Assembly (NCBI RefSeq): GCF_000341735.1
Contig: NZ_KB455575.1
Span: 3,264,731-3,328,730, forward strand
Direction: 5' to 3'
From: Methylotuvimicrobium buryatense 5G
Lineage (GTDB): Bacteria; Pseudomonadota; Gammaproteobacteria; Methylococcales; Methylomonadaceae
Length of the DNA: 64,000 bases
Shown in pieces: positions 11,128 to 22,018 of this stretch (its first letter is position 1; each line of letters begins with the position of its first letter). A program made the translations under genes and the position numbers. Below the pieces are notes generated by a model. The model did not search any database. It saw nothing but the letters and a program-made list of their open reading frames with translations, and was not told the DNA's origin.

Positions 11128-12771
11128 ATGCCATCTTTGACCCAGACCCCCACCTGGAAATCCTTAGTTAGTCATTGCGCCGCCATTCAAAACTTCGACC
11201 TGAGAGAAGCTTTTAATCTAAATCCTCGTCGTTTTGAACAATTCTCACTTCAATTCAACGACATTCTATTCGACTACTCGAAAAACTTAATCACGGAAGA
11301 CACGCGTTCATTGTTGGTCGATTTGGCAACTCATTCGGCACTTAGTTCAAAAATCGAAGCCATGTTTACCGGCGAAAAGATCAACCACACCGAACAAAGA
11401 GCTGTTTTGCATACCGCATTACGCAACAGAAGCAACCACCCGGTCATGGTTGACGGAGTCGATGTAATGTCAAACATCAATCAGGTTCTGGCCAAAATGC
11501 GCGTCTTTACGGATAAGGTAAGAAACGAACAATGGCTAGGACAGACTGGAAAACCCGTTAAGGACATCGTCAATATCGGCATAGGCGGCTCGAACCTTGG
11601 CCCGAAGATGGTTGCTACTGCGCTAACCCCTTATGCTTCCGATAAATTAAATGTTCATTTTGTTTCAAACGTCGATCAAACCGATCTCGTCGAAACACTC
11701 AAACCGCTCAACGCCGAAACGACTCTGTTTATCGTTGCATCAAAAATGTTCAACACTCAGGAAACCATGACTAATGCGCACTCCGCAAGAAATTGGTTTC
11801 TCGAGCAAATTAATGACGAAAAAGCCATCGGTAAGCATTTTGTCGCGATTTCCACACACCCTGAAAATGTCATTGAATTTGGCATCGATCCGGAAAACAT
11901 TTTCGAATTTTGGGACTGGGTTGGCGGACGCTATTCATTATGGTCATCAATTGGCCTGTCCATTGCGCTACAAGTAGGGATGGATAATTTCGAACAATTG
12001 TTGCAAGGCGCCCATGAGGCCGATTTACATTTTAGAGATACGCCATTCGACCGCAATATTCCGGTCATCATGGGTTTACTAGGCATTTGGTATAACAATT
12101 TTTATGGCGCAGAATCTCATGCAATATTGCCCTACGACCAATCACTGCGTTATTTTTGCGAGTTCCTACAACAAAGCGACATGGAAAGTAACGGTAAAAG
12201 CATCGACAGAGAGGGGCAACCGGTCGATTATAGTACCGGACCGATCATTTGGGGCCAACCGGGAACGAATGGACAGCATGCATTTTACCAATTGATCCAT
12301 CAAGGCACTAAACTAATACCTTGTGACTTCCTGGCACCGGCTAACTCACATTATCACCTACCGAAACATCATGATATTTTAATTTCAAACTTTCTTGCCC
12401 AACCGGAAGCTTTGATGCATGGCAGAAGTGCCGAAGAAGTCATTGCCGAACTACCCGAACAAGACAGAAATAACGCCATATTAGTCGCATCTAAAGTCTT
12501 TGAGGGTAATAAACCGTCTAACTCTTTTCTTTTCGATAAGCTTACGCCTAAAACATTAGGCTCGTTGATCGCATTTTACGAGCATAAAATCTTCGTGCAA
12601 GGCGCTATTTGGAATATCAATTCTTTCGACCAAATGGGCGTTGAACTGGGCAAAGTACTGGCCAAAGTCATTTTGCCCGAACTGCTAAATGACGAAACCA
12701 TCGGCAGTCATGACTGTTCCACGAACGGTCTGATTAATGCCTATAAAAAATTACGTAAAGCAGACGATTAA
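11128..12771 (+). CDS. pgi: Glucose-6-phosphate isomerase
   Basis: 547 residues, as in E. coli Pgi (549). It interconverts glucose 6-phosphate and fructose 6-phosphate in the cytoplasm. Visible signatures are [12 protein letters not shown] near residues 151-162, the family signature [15 protein letters not shown] near 265-279 and the C-terminal motif [13 protein letters not shown] 11128 is preceded by AGGAAA at good spacing. It converges with tadA, leaving 11 bp between the two stop codons. In a methane oxidiser this enzyme would link sugar phosphates of the RuMP cycle to glycogen and sucrose synthesis, but that is inference. Confidence 0.96.
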   Translation: MPSLTQTPTWKSLVSHCAAIQNFDLREAFNLNPRRFEQFSLQFNDILFDYSKNLITEDTRSLLVDLATHSALSSKIEAMFTGEKINHTEQRAVLHTALRNRSNHPVMVDGVDVMSNINQVLAKMRVFTDKVRNEQWLGQTGKPVKDIVNIGIGGSNLGPKMVATALTPYASDKLNVHFVSNVDQTDLVETLKPLNAETTLFIVASKMFNTQETMTNAHSARNWFLEQINDEKAIGKHFVAISTHPENVIEFGIDPENIFEFWDWVGGRYSLWSSIGLSIALQVGMDNFEQLLQGAHEADLHFRDTPFDRNIPVIMGLLGIWYNNFYGAESHAILPYDQSLRYFCEFLQQSDMESNGKSIDREGQPVDYSTGPIIWGQPGTNGQHAFYQLIHQGTKLIPCDFLAPANSHYHLPKHHDILISNFLAQPEALMHGRSAEEVIAELPEQDRNNAILVASKVFEGNKPSNSFLFDKLTPKTLGSLIAFYEHKIFVQGAIWNINSFDQMGVELGKVLAKVILPELLNDETIGSHDCSTNGLINAYKKLRKADD

Positions 12772-12782
12772 TCAGTACTAAA

Positions 12783-13247
12783 CTAACGACGGGCCCGAAA
12801 GAAGTCTTTAAGCATTTCGGAACACTCGTCTTTTAAAACACCGCATCGCCATGCGACTCGATGATTTAAAAATGACGATTCGGATAGATTCATTGCACTG
12901 CATACTGCGCCACGCTTAGGATCTTCGGCGGCAAATACCAGGCGCTCGATTCTTGCATGAACGATCGCCCCCATACACATCACACAAGGCTCAAGCGTAA
13001 CGAAGATCGTCGTACCGGTCAGCCGATAGTTTTTCAATACCTTGCCGGCCTCACGAATCGCAAGCATTTCCGCATGTGCCGACGGATCGTGACTCGCAAT
13101 CGGCCGATTCCATCCTTCGGCAATGCAGACATCATCTTTGACGATAACCGCCCCGACCGGCACCTCACCCATAGACTCGGCACGTTGCGCCAATCTAAAG
13201 GCATGCCGCATCCACGCTTCGTCGTTATGATTATCGGCTATTCCCAC
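12783..13247 (-). CDS. tadA: tRNA-specific adenosine deaminase TadA
   Basis: 154 residues. A cytidine-deaminase-fold enzyme that converts A34 to inosine in tRNA-Arg(ACG). The zinc/catalytic motif HAEM (His and Glu) and the PCVMC pair of Cys are intact. The start is a GTG at 13247 that overlaps the end of guaA (GTGGGAATAG), so the two are translationally coupled. The tRNA-editing role follows from the family; the length and the motif MGEVPVGAV fit TadA rather than guanine deaminase. Confidence 0.94.
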   Translation of the reverse strand: MGIADNHNDEAWMRHAFRLAQRAESMGEVPVGAVIVKDDVCIAEGWNRPIASHDPSAHAEMLAIREAGKVLKNYRLTGTTIFVTLEPCVMCMGAIVHARIERLVFAAEDPKRGAVCSAMNLSESSFLNHRVAWRCGVLKDECSEMLKDFFRARR

Positions 13248-14827
13248 TCAATCGTAGCCGGCGGTTTGCCGGAAATATCGTAAGTCACCCGAGAAATACC
13301 CGAGACTTCGTTAATGATCCGACGCGAAACCAAATCCAAAAAATCGTAAGGTAAATGCGCCCAACGCGCCGTCATGAAATCGATGGTTTCAACCGCGCGC
13401 AAGGCAATCACATAATCGTAACGCCGCCCGTCGCCCATTACGCCGACCGACTTGACCGGCAAAAACACCGCAAATGCCTGACTGACCTTTTCATACAGTT
13501 GGCGCCGATACAATTCTTCGATAAATATCGCATCGGCTTGTCGCAGCAAATCGGCATAGTCTTTTTTGACTTCACCTAAAATCCGCACACCCAAGCCCGG
13601 CCCAGGAAAAGGATGACGAAATACCATTTCGTAAGGCAAGCCAAGCTCCAAACCAAGCTTTCTAACCTCATCCTTGAACAATTCACGCAAGGGCTCCAGC
13701 AACTTAAGCGTCATATTTTCCGGCAAGCCACCGACGTTATGGTGAGACTTGATTAAATGAGCCTTACCGCTTTTCGCACCCGCCGACTCGATCACATCCG
13801 GATAAATCGTGCCTTGCGCCAACCATTTCGCATCGGCCAGTTTAGCGGCTTCCTCATCGAAGATCTCAACGAACAAGTTACCGATAATTTTTCGTTTCTG
13901 CTCCGGATCCGCCACTCCTTGCAATGCCTCTAGGTAACGTTGCTCGGCATCGACCCTAATTACCCGAACGCCCATGTGCTCGGCAAATGTAGCCATGACC
14001 TGATCGCCTTCGTGCAAGCGCAACAAGCCGGTATCGACAAACACACATGTCAATTGATCGCCGATTGCCTCATGCAATAAAGCCGCCACAACCGACGAAT
14101 CCACTCCGCCTGAAAGCCCTAAAATCACTCGATCGGAGCCGACTTTACGACGAACCGCATGTACACTGTCTTCGATGATATTATCGGCCGTCCACAGCGC
14201 CTCGCAACCGCAAATGTCGAGCACAAAACGCGACAGTATTCTTGAACCCTGCCGGGTATGAGTCACTTCCGGATGAAATTGCAAACCATAAAACAACTTT
14301 TCTTCATGCGCGATACCGGCAATAGGCGCTCCGTCGGAACTGGCAATACGAATAAAACCTTCCGGCAATTCGACAACCCTATCGCCATGACTCATCCACA
14401 CATCCAGTAAACCGAAGCCTTCCGGCGATGTATGATCCTCAATACCTTTCAATAACTTAGAATGCGCATGCGCGCGAATTTGCGCATAACCGAATTCCCG
14501 ATGACTGGACGACTCGACTCTACCGCCTAATTGCTCGGTCATGGTCTGCATACCGTAGCAAATACCCAATACAGGAACACCCAATGCAAAAACCCGTTGC
14601 GGCGCACGCGGCGTATCATCGCTAGTGACTGTTTCCGGACCACCCGACAATATAATGCCATTCGGTGCAAATCCGATGATGTCATCGATCTCGCAATCAC
14701 AAGAAAGTATTTCGCAATACACACCGATTTCTCGTATCCTCCGGGCGATTAATTGGGTGTATTGGGACCCGAAATCCAGTATCAGGATTTTATACAGATG
14801 AATGTTGGTCGATGCTTGCTGGCTCAC
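13238..14827 (-). CDS. guaA: GMP synthase (glutamine-hydrolysing)
   Basis: 529 residues from a GTG at 14827, preceded by CGAGG 8 bases upstream. A TTG nine codons earlier lies in the terminator tail and adds non-conserved residues. It makes GMP from XMP, glutamine and ATP. An N-terminal class I amidotransferase domain with nucleophile motif GICYGMQ and a HPEVTHT His is followed by the ATP-pyrophosphatase domain with P-loop [10 protein letters not shown] and a C-terminal dimerisation domain ending TIEWE. It forms a guaB-guaA-tadA cluster, separated from guaB by a hairpin. Confidence 0.96.
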   Translation of the reverse strand: MSQQASTNIHLYKILILDFGSQYTQLIARRIREIGVYCEILSCDCEIDDIIGFAPNGIILSGGPETVTSDDTPRAPQRVFALGVPVLGICYGMQTMTEQLGGRVESSSHREFGYAQIRAHAHSKLLKGIEDHTSPEGFGLLDVWMSHGDRVVELPEGFIRIASSDGAPIAGIAHEEKLFYGLQFHPEVTHTRQGSRILSRFVLDICGCEALWTADNIIEDSVHAVRRKVGSDRVILGLSGGVDSSVVAALLHEAIGDQLTCVFVDTGLLRLHEGDQVMATFAEHMGVRVIRVDAEQRYLEALQGVADPEQKRKIIGNLFVEIFDEEAAKLADAKWLAQGTIYPDVIESAGAKSGKAHLIKSHHNVGGLPENMTLKLLEPLRELFKDEVRKLGLELGLPYEMVFRHPFPGPGLGVRILGEVKKDYADLLRQADAIFIEELYRRQLYEKVSQAFAVFLPVKSVGVMGDGRRYDYVIALRAVETIDFMTARWAHLPYDFLDLVSRRIINEVSGISRVTYDISGKPPATIEWE

Positions 14828-14861
14828 GTTGAACCTCGAATATTGTAACGACAAAAATTAA

Positions 14862-14881
14862 AAGGGCTCCTACGAGCCCTT
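14862..14881 (-). terminator. Hairpin with T-tract between guaB and guaA
   Basis: AAGGGCTC/GAGCCCTT with a 4-base loop. On the minus strand it is followed by TTTTAATTTTTG. It sits 27 bp after the guaB stop and its T-tract runs to about 25 bp before the guaA GTG start. It resembles an intrinsic terminator placed inside a purine operon, which could reduce or regulate guaA relative to guaB. Confidence 0.8.
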
Positions 14882-14907
14882 GATGAGTTTTTCGGATGGA
14901 TTAACCG

Positions 14908-16383
<1,476 letters not shown>

Positions 16384-16490
16384 TTACAGTCAGAAAAATA
16401 ACCGAAAATTATACTATGAAATATTTGACATTAGAATCAGCTTGTTCAATATAGTTTCCGAACCGCTAGACAATCGTGCTAACAACCTGA

Positions 16491-17282
16491 TTATTCCGAA
16501 AGCAACTTTGCCGCCATGATAAAAATTAAGAGTGAAAAATAACACTTGATGGTTTGCGCGGGAAGCTTATGAGCCAATTTTGCTCCCAACGGAGCAGTGA
16601 CCATACTCAATAACACAATGCCTGCAAACGCTGGCAAATAAACATATCCCCAACTGCCTGCAGGCAAACCGGTTTTTTCAAAGCCTAACAACATATAACT
16701 AAGCGTCCCGCCAAACGCAATCGGCAATCCGCACGCACTGGCAATACCCACCGCGTTGCGTACCGGAAATTGTCCGCGCACCAAGTAAGGCACCGTCATC
16801 GTCCCTCCCCCGATACCTAACATTGACGAAAGAATTCCGATGACAATGGAGGCCGCTGCATCCAGGAACGGCGATTGCTGCATCGCACCGGCTTCCGGCT
16901 TGATTTGGAATGCCATCTGAAACCCTATGTACAACAGAAAAATAGCAAAGATAATGCGCAGTGAGTCCGCCGATATTGTATCGGCAATTACGGCACCTAA
17001 AACCGACCCTATTACGATGCCCGGAACCAAGCTGTAGACCTTGCCCCATATCACAGACTTCAACCTGTGATGTGCAAGAGTCGCCGAAATTGAAGTCAAC
17101 ACGATAGTCGCCAATGACGTAGCGACAGCCATATGCATGATAAAATCGGCTGCAAAACCCTGCGCCTTAAACAAAAAAACAAGTATCGGCACCAATATTA
17201 GTCCGCCGCCGATACCGAATAATCCCGCAAATAATCCGCTAACCGTGCCGGCAATCATGCTTAAAATAAAAATTTCGACCAC
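16491..17282 (-). CDS. TSUP (TauE/SafE) family membrane permease
   Basis: 263 residues with about eight hydrophobic helices and the repeated family motif, GLFAGLFGIGGGLILVP near residues 16-32 and SMLGIGGGTMTVPYL in the second half, showing the internal duplication of this family. Members export or import sulfur compounds such as sulfite, sulfoacetate or taurine, or other organic anions. Substrate cannot be read from sequence. It is divergent from cca and not linked to sulfur genes here, so a sulfur role is only a possibility. Confidence 0.85.
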   Translation of the reverse strand: MVEIFILSMIAGTVSGLFAGLFGIGGGLILVPILVFLFKAQGFAADFIMHMAVATSLATIVLTSISATLAHHRLKSVIWGKVYSLVPGIVIGSVLGAVIADTISADSLRIIFAIFLLYIGFQMAFQIKPEAGAMQQSPFLDAAASIVIGILSSMLGIGGGTMTVPYLVRGQFPVRNAVGIASACGLPIAFGGTLSYMLLGFEKTGLPAGSWGYVYLPAFAGIVLLSMVTAPLGAKLAHKLPAQTIKCYFSLLIFIMAAKLLSE

Positions 17283-17374
17283 TCCCCCCCCTTTTGTTAA
17301 CAGCGTATTTTTTTAAGACTCTAATCAAGCGTTATACTAACCCTATCATAGAAAGACGAAGACAAATCATAATC

Positions 17375-18622
17375 ATGAAAACCTATTTAGTCGGCGGCGC
17401 AGTACGCGACCAGTTGCTCAATCTCCCCGTGACGGAAAGAGACTGGGTCGTGCTAGAGGAAACGCCGGAATCGATGCTGAAAAAAGGATTTAACCCTGTA
17501 GGCAAAGATTTTCCGGTATTTTTACACCCCGAGAGCAGGGAGGAATATGCGCTGGCACGCACCGAACGCAAGACCGGCCCAGGCTACAAAGGATTCAGCA
17601 TTCACAGCACACCAGACGTCAGCCTGGAACAAGACCTTCTACGCCGCGACTTGACTATTAATGCCATCGCAATGAGCTCGGAAGGCGAAGTCATCGATCC
17701 GTACAACGGTATTGCCGATCTAGAAAATCGGATCTTACGCCATGTCTCCCCAGCTTTCAGCGAAGACCCGGTAAGAGTGTTGCGCGTTGCACGCTTTGCC
17801 GCCCGTTATGCGCATTTAGGCTTTCAGATTGCCGATGAAACCTTGAGACTCATGCAACAAATGGTACGCGGCGGTGAAATCGACTATCTCGTTCCCGAAC
17901 GCGTCTGGGCCGAGCTATATAAAGCGCTCATCGAAAGAACGCCATCGGCATTTTTTTATGCCCTCAGAGAATGCGGAGCGTTAGCTAAAATTTTCCCGGA
18001 AATAGACGCCCTCTTCGGGATTCCACAACCGCGGCAACATCACCCTGAAATCGACACCGGCATTCATACGATGCTGAGTCTCGAACAAGCGGCTCGCCTA
18101 TCCGAGAAACCCGAAATACGTTTTGCGGTCTTAGTGCATGATCTCGGCAAGGCGATATCTCCGAAAGAACGACTTCCGCATCACTACGGCCATGAAAAAA
18201 CCGGTCTGCCTTTGCTTGAGCAATTAGCCGACCGAATACGAGTACCGAATCATTATAGATCGCTCGCTAAACGGGTCATGCGCTACCACACACTTGCGCA
18301 CAGAGCTTTCGAACTGCGCCCGGCTACCTTAACCGACCTGCTGTTAGATCTAGGAGCATTTAAAAATACCTCAACTCTAAAAGATTTCTTATTGGCTTGC
18401 GAAGCGGATGCGAGAGGCAGGGGCGGGACAGAAAACAACGCCTATCCGCAAGCCGATTACATTTTAAAAGCCGCTGAAGCGGCGGCAGCCATCGATATTT
18501 CCGGCGTACTCAAATCCGGCCTGGAAGGTGCGCAAATCGGTGCGGCAATTCGCAGGTTAAGGATACATGCGATTACCGAAAATCTAAAACAACAAAAAAA
18601 TGCCAATGCAACCCAGTCTTGA
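17375..18622 (+). CDS. cca: CCA tRNA nucleotidyltransferase with HD domain
   Basis: 415 residues from ATG 17375, where the conserved N-terminus MKTYLVGGAVRDQLL begins; upstream in-frame codons are not conserved. It adds or repairs the 3' CCA of tRNAs. The nucleotidyltransferase signature GGAVRD, the DE-like catalytic region, RRDLTINAIAM and the RNA-binding middle are present. An HD phosphohydrolase domain (HDLGKA) near 254-259 makes it the bifunctional gammaproteobacterial form. No clear Shine-Dalgarno is visible. Confidence 0.94.
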   Translation: MKTYLVGGAVRDQLLNLPVTERDWVVLEETPESMLKKGFNPVGKDFPVFLHPESREEYALARTERKTGPGYKGFSIHSTPDVSLEQDLLRRDLTINAIAMSSEGEVIDPYNGIADLENRILRHVSPAFSEDPVRVLRVARFAARYAHLGFQIADETLRLMQQMVRGGEIDYLVPERVWAELYKALIERTPSAFFYALRECGALAKIFPEIDALFGIPQPRQHHPEIDTGIHTMLSLEQAARLSEKPEIRFAVLVHDLGKAISPKERLPHHYGHEKTGLPLLEQLADRIRVPNHYRSLAKRVMRYHTLAHRAFELRPATLTDLLLDLGAFKNTSTLKDFLLACEADARGRGGTENNAYPQADYILKAAEAAAAIDISGVLKSGLEGAQIGAAIRRLRIHAITENLKQQKNANATQS

Positions 18623-18672
18623 ATTAAAAAGACATTCGTCTTATATTGCCCTTTTAAACCATACATTGCACC

Positions 18673-19155
18673 ATGCCATCTTTTGACATAGTTTCCGAAT
18701 ACGACTCGCACGAAGCGCATAACGCCGTCGACCAGGCTAATAGGGAAGTCACCACGCGTTTCGATTTTAAAGGCTCCGGCGCGACATACGAACTCAAGGA
18801 CGACACAATCACAATGAGCGCGGGCTCGGAATTTCAATTGCAGCAGATGCTGGACATCTTGCAAATGAAACTGACCAAACGCGGCATCAACATTAGCTGC
18901 ATGGAAATCAACGAACCCAAAACCACCGGCCGAACGGCTCAACAGATCGTAGAACTCAAACAAGGCATTGAATCGCTACTTGCCAAAAAAATCGTCAAGT
19001 TGGTCAAAGATAAGAAACTTAAAGTACAAGCGGCTATACAAGGCGAAAAAGTGAGGGTCACCGGTAATAAAAGAGACGACTTACAACAAGTCATTCAAAT
19101 GCTCAAGGCGGAAAATTTTGAAATGCCGCTACAATTCAATAATTTTCGCGATTAA
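18673..19155 (+). CDS. yajQ: YajQ family nucleotide-binding protein
   Basis: 160 residues, the normal length (E. coli 163). It starts MPSFDIVSEYDSHEAHNAVD and ends EMPLQFNNFRD, both near-invariant in the family. It consists of two small RNA-recognition-like folds. Some homologues bind cyclic di-GMP or tRNA; the physiological role is debated. It follows cca by 50 bp on the same strand and may be co-transcribed. Confidence 0.94.
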   Translation: MPSFDIVSEYDSHEAHNAVDQANREVTTRFDFKGSGATYELKDDTITMSAGSEFQLQQMLDILQMKLTKRGINISCMEINEPKTTGRTAQQIVELKQGIESLLAKKIVKLVKDKKLKVQAAIQGEKVRVTGNKRDDLQQVIQMLKAENFEMPLQFNNFRD

Positions 19156-19178
19156 ACCGAATCATAACCATACCACCC

Positions 19179-19326
19179 ATCGTAGATCAAAATTCGGTAC
19201 CGGGAGCCCGTCATTCCGCCATGGACTGGCGAAATCCAGTGCCATGAATGGCAAGCTTTTAAGGTACATAAGAGCCTGAATACAAAAATTACTTATTTTA
19301 TGATGGCTTAACTTAATGGCAGTGAC
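19179..19326. repeat. Dispersed repeat pair: reversed fragment plus truncated inverted-repeat element
   Basis: 19179-19203 (CATCGTAGATCAAAATTCGG) is the reverse of the sequence at 5885-5906 and 61656-61677. It is joined directly to a copy of the small element at 32406-32547, from CCCGTCATTCCGCCATGG to the intact right end CTTAACTTAATGGCAGTG (19306-19323). The left inverted end is missing here, so this copy is truncated and cannot be a simple fresh insertion. Sits between yajQ and the CPBP gene, which converge. Confidence 0.8.
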
Positions 19327-19399
19327 ATGTAGGCTCTATGCCGAGCACCCCAGCGCCGAAATTTTACTGGCAATTACTGGCAATAAGAATGACACCGAA

Positions 19400-20275
19400 T
19401 CAACGTAATTTTAAATATCGATAACCGATATAGCAGAATAGCACTAGGAACATCCAAACTGTCACCAACGGACCGACCACACCGTCATAACTGCTCACCA
19501 AATAAAGATTTGGCGATTGGGGATCGACGTTGAATAAGGACTTGTTAAACTTTATCTGCCAAACCCAAGCGGTGTGACAGCCAATACATAAAGCCAAGCT
19601 GTTCGGCACCCTCGACCTAACGACTCCCAGAAAAGCTCCGACCATGAACAACGCCAAAAAGGCGGACAAAATATCGGGGTTCAAGACATTTAGCAGCGCC
19701 TCTTTCAACAAAATGAATCCGCTAAAAAAGGTAACCTCTTCATTCGCAAAACGGCTATGACTATCGAGAAAATGCAGTATGCCGTAATAAAAAGAACTGA
19801 TCAGTACCGCTCCGATCACCGGCATTCTTTGTTTCAGGCCGGCGAACAAAATGCCTCTAAAAATCGGCTCTTCGGCCAGCGATATCAATAAAGCCAATAA
19901 AAACCCAGTGACGAATTTTTGCAAAACCCAAGCAAAAGACCAGGATCGCGCCTCATCGATGACATGAACGCCCGTGAGGTAGAGCACGATAAAAACCGGT
20001 AGCAACGTCAAAACCCCTAAGCCTAACCCGTAACCGAACTGCCGCAGCATCGTAGCCTTATCGGCAAACCCCAGATCCCGGCCCTTGAGATGAAGCACCG
20101 CCATGACCGGAAAAATACTCAATACCAAGAATAACTTACCGACCTTACTGATGATTTTATGCAGCGGAAACTGATCGCCGAAACCCAGCCATATCAAATA
20201 GCCCAGCACGCAACCCAGCGACGCCGCCACCAACAAGACCGCCAGTGGCATTAGAATATAAACAAGATATTTCAT
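19400..20275 (-). CDS. CPBP (CAAX protease/Abi-like) membrane protein
   Basis: 291 residues with about eight hydrophobic segments. The family motif EEPIFRGILFAG (Glu-Glu near 139-140, Arg) and the second motif YGILHFLDSH with its His are present, followed by a third conserved region near LALFMVGAFLG. Members are intramembrane glutamic-type proteases related to Rce1; bacterial substrates are mostly unknown. The start overlaps the rsmE stop by 4 bp (ATGA), so it is translated from the rsmE transcript. Confidence 0.82.
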   Translation of the reverse strand: MKYLVYILMPLAVLLVAASLGCVLGYLIWLGFGDQFPLHKIISKVGKLFLVLSIFPVMAVLHLKGRDLGFADKATMLRQFGYGLGLGVLTLLPVFIVLYLTGVHVIDEARSWSFAWVLQKFVTGFLLALLISLAEEPIFRGILFAGLKQRMPVIGAVLISSFYYGILHFLDSHSRFANEEVTFFSGFILLKEALLNVLNPDILSAFLALFMVGAFLGVVRSRVPNSLALCIGCHTAWVWQIKFNKSLFNVDPQSPNLYLVSSYDGVVGPLVTVWMFLVLFCYIGYRYLKLR

Positions 20276-21015
20276 GATTGTGTGCTACCTCCGAAATCGC
20301 CCCACAGCATCTGTAGAGAAGCAATCGAAGCCAACGCTGCCGTTTCGGTACGCAAGACTCTGGAACCCAGACGAACCGGTATAAACCCCTCAGCTTTGGC
20401 TATATTCCGCTCATGATCGGCAAATCCGCCCTCCGGACCGGATAACAAGGTAACTTGATTATTTAGCGGCTTAAGCTCAGACAAACGCGTTTCGGCATAG
20501 GGATCCAAGAAAATTCTCAGGCCTGCTTGTTTATCGACCCAATCGGTCAAATCGACAATCGGATTCAATACCGGTAAAACGGTTCTGCCGCATTGTTCGA
20601 CCGCATGCTGCACGATTTTTTGCCAATGCGTCAAGCGTTGCTGTTGCTTTTCACCTTTCAATTGGACGACGCAGCGCTCGGTCACCAACGGAGTGATGCG
20701 GTTAACACCTAATTCCACGGCTTTCTGCACAGCCCAATCCATCTTGTCCCCTCGCGATATCGCAAGTCCCAAATTGATCGTCAAATTAGACTCAACTTTT
20801 CGGTCATGCCATTGCCCCAGATCCAGAGCAACTCTTTTTTTGCTCGCTTCTGCAACAACCGCTGTATATTCGCCGCCCGTGCCATCGAAAACGATCAAGC
20901 TCGAATCTTTCTTCAGTCGTAAAACCGTTCTGACATAATGTGCAGCATCGTCGTCAAGCTCTACGGTTCGATTTTTGCCAAGACCTTCTTGCACATATAA
21001 ACGGGAAACTCTCAT
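20272..21015 (-). CDS. rsmE: 16S rRNA m3U1498 methyltransferase RsmE
   Basis: 247 residues from ATG 21015, which gives the family start MRVSRLYV; the open frame extends 26 codons further but into sequence next to the metF terminator. The enzyme methylates U1498 of 16S rRNA late in 30S assembly. Two domains are visible: a PUA-like N-terminus and a SPOUT knot with GLAISRGDKMDWAVQKAVEL, LLSGPEGGF and LGSRVLRTETA. Translationally coupled to the downstream CPBP gene. Confidence 0.93.
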   Translation of the reverse strand: MRVSRLYVQEGLGKNRTVELDDDAAHYVRTVLRLKKDSSLIVFDGTGGEYTAVVAEASKKRVALDLGQWHDRKVESNLTINLGLAISRGDKMDWAVQKAVELGVNRITPLVTERCVVQLKGEKQQQRLTHWQKIVQHAVEQCGRTVLPVLNPIVDLTDWVDKQAGLRIFLDPYAETRLSELKPLNNQVTLLSGPEGGFADHERNIAKAEGFIPVRLGSRVLRTETAALASIASLQMLWGDFGGSTQS

Positions 21016-21060
21016 CTCAAATACCCATGACCTGTGAGTTATACTTCGCGCGGTCACAAA

Positions 21061-21080
21061 AAAAGGGCTTTCGCCCTTTT
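21061..21080 (-). terminator. Rho-independent terminator after metF
   Basis: AAAAGGGC/GCCCTTTT with loop TTTC. On the minus strand it runs into seven consecutive T. It lies 26 bp past the metF stop codon and separates the methyl-cycle genes from rsmE. Confidence 0.88.
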
Positions 21081-21106
21081 CTCGATAAACCATCGATTCT
21101 TTTTGA

Positions 21107-21958
21107 TTAATCCGATAAATTCAAATTATTCCAAATCGCCAACGTTGGCGCGGATTGATTCATCGTATAAAAATGCAATCCCGGGGCGCCATTATCCAAC
21201 AATTGCTGACATAAACGCGTTACGACATCGCAACCAAACGCGATGATTTGCTCCTTATCGTCACCAAAGCCTTCCAGCTTTTTCCTTAGCCAGCGTGGAA
21301 TGTCCGCGCCGCACATATCGGAAAAACGGAATAATTGCGAATAATTCGTAATCGGCATGATACCGGGAACAATCGGAATATCGATACCCATTTTTTCGCA
21401 GGCATCGACAAAATAAAAATAAGACTCTGCGTTATAAAAATACTGCGTAATCGCGGCATTCGCACCGGCATCGACTTTGCGTTTGAAATTCTTTAAATCC
21501 TCAGCAGCACTTCGCGCCTGAGGATGGGTCTCGGGGTAGGCAGCGACATGAATCTGAAAATAATCGCCGGTTTCGCTACGAATAAAGTCGACCAATTCAT
21601 TGGCATATCGAAATTGCCCGGCCGACATCATCCCGGACGGCAAATCGCCTCTCAACGCGACGATTTTTTTTATCCCGTTCGAACGATAACCGTGCAAAAT
21701 CTCTCTGATATTTTCATGCGTCGATGCAACGCAAGACAGATGAGGCGCAGCAGCAACGCCGCGCTCTTGTATTTTGACAACCGTATCGAAGGTCTTATCC
21801 CGCGTCGACCCGCCGGCCCCGAAAGTCACCGAAAAGAAATCGGGATTTAATCGGCTCAATTTTTCATGTACCGCCTGCAAACTTTCCTCGCCGGCTTCGG
21901 TCTTGGGCGGATAAAATTCGAAACTGAACAGTTTGGGATATTTTTGTTGTGTTTGCAT
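21107..21958 (-). CDS. metF: 5,10-methylenetetrahydrofolate reductase
   Basis: 283 residues from ATG 21958 (MQTQQKYPKLFSFEFYPPK). An upstream TTG at 21991 would add 11 non-conserved residues within the hairpin region. It is an FAD-dependent enzyme that reduces methylene-THF to methyl-THF for methionine synthesis. SFEFYPPKT, VTFGAGGSTRD and HLSCVASTHENI are characteristic, and it is close to the usual length of about 290. It ends the metK-ahcY-metF cluster, which regenerates the methyl donor cycle. Confidence 0.94.
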   Translation of the reverse strand: MQTQQKYPKLFSFEFYPPKTEAGEESLQAVHEKLSRLNPDFFSVTFGAGGSTRDKTFDTVVKIQERGVAAAPHLSCVASTHENIREILHGYRSNGIKKIVALRGDLPSGMMSAGQFRYANELVDFIRSETGDYFQIHVAAYPETHPQARSAAEDLKNFKRKVDAGANAAITQYFYNAESYFYFVDACEKMGIDIPIVPGIMPITNYSQLFRFSDMCGADIPRWLRKKLEGFGDDKEQIIAFGCDVVTRLCQQLLDNGAPGLHFYTMNQSAPTLAIWNNLNLSD

Positions 21959-21978
21959 GATTTCAGAGTATTGAAACA

Positions 21979-22007
21979 ACAGACAAGCCAATTAATGGCT
22001 TGTCTGT
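21979..22007 (-). promoter_or_regulatory. 12-bp perfect hairpin between ahcY and metF
   Basis: ACAGACAAGCCA and TGGCTTGTCTGT around a 5-base loop, 11 bp after the ahcY stop and about 20 bp before the metF start. No good T-run follows on the minus strand, so it looks more like an mRNA-stabilising or attenuating structure than a full terminator. Confidence 0.6.
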
Positions 22008-22018
22008 GTCTACATCGA

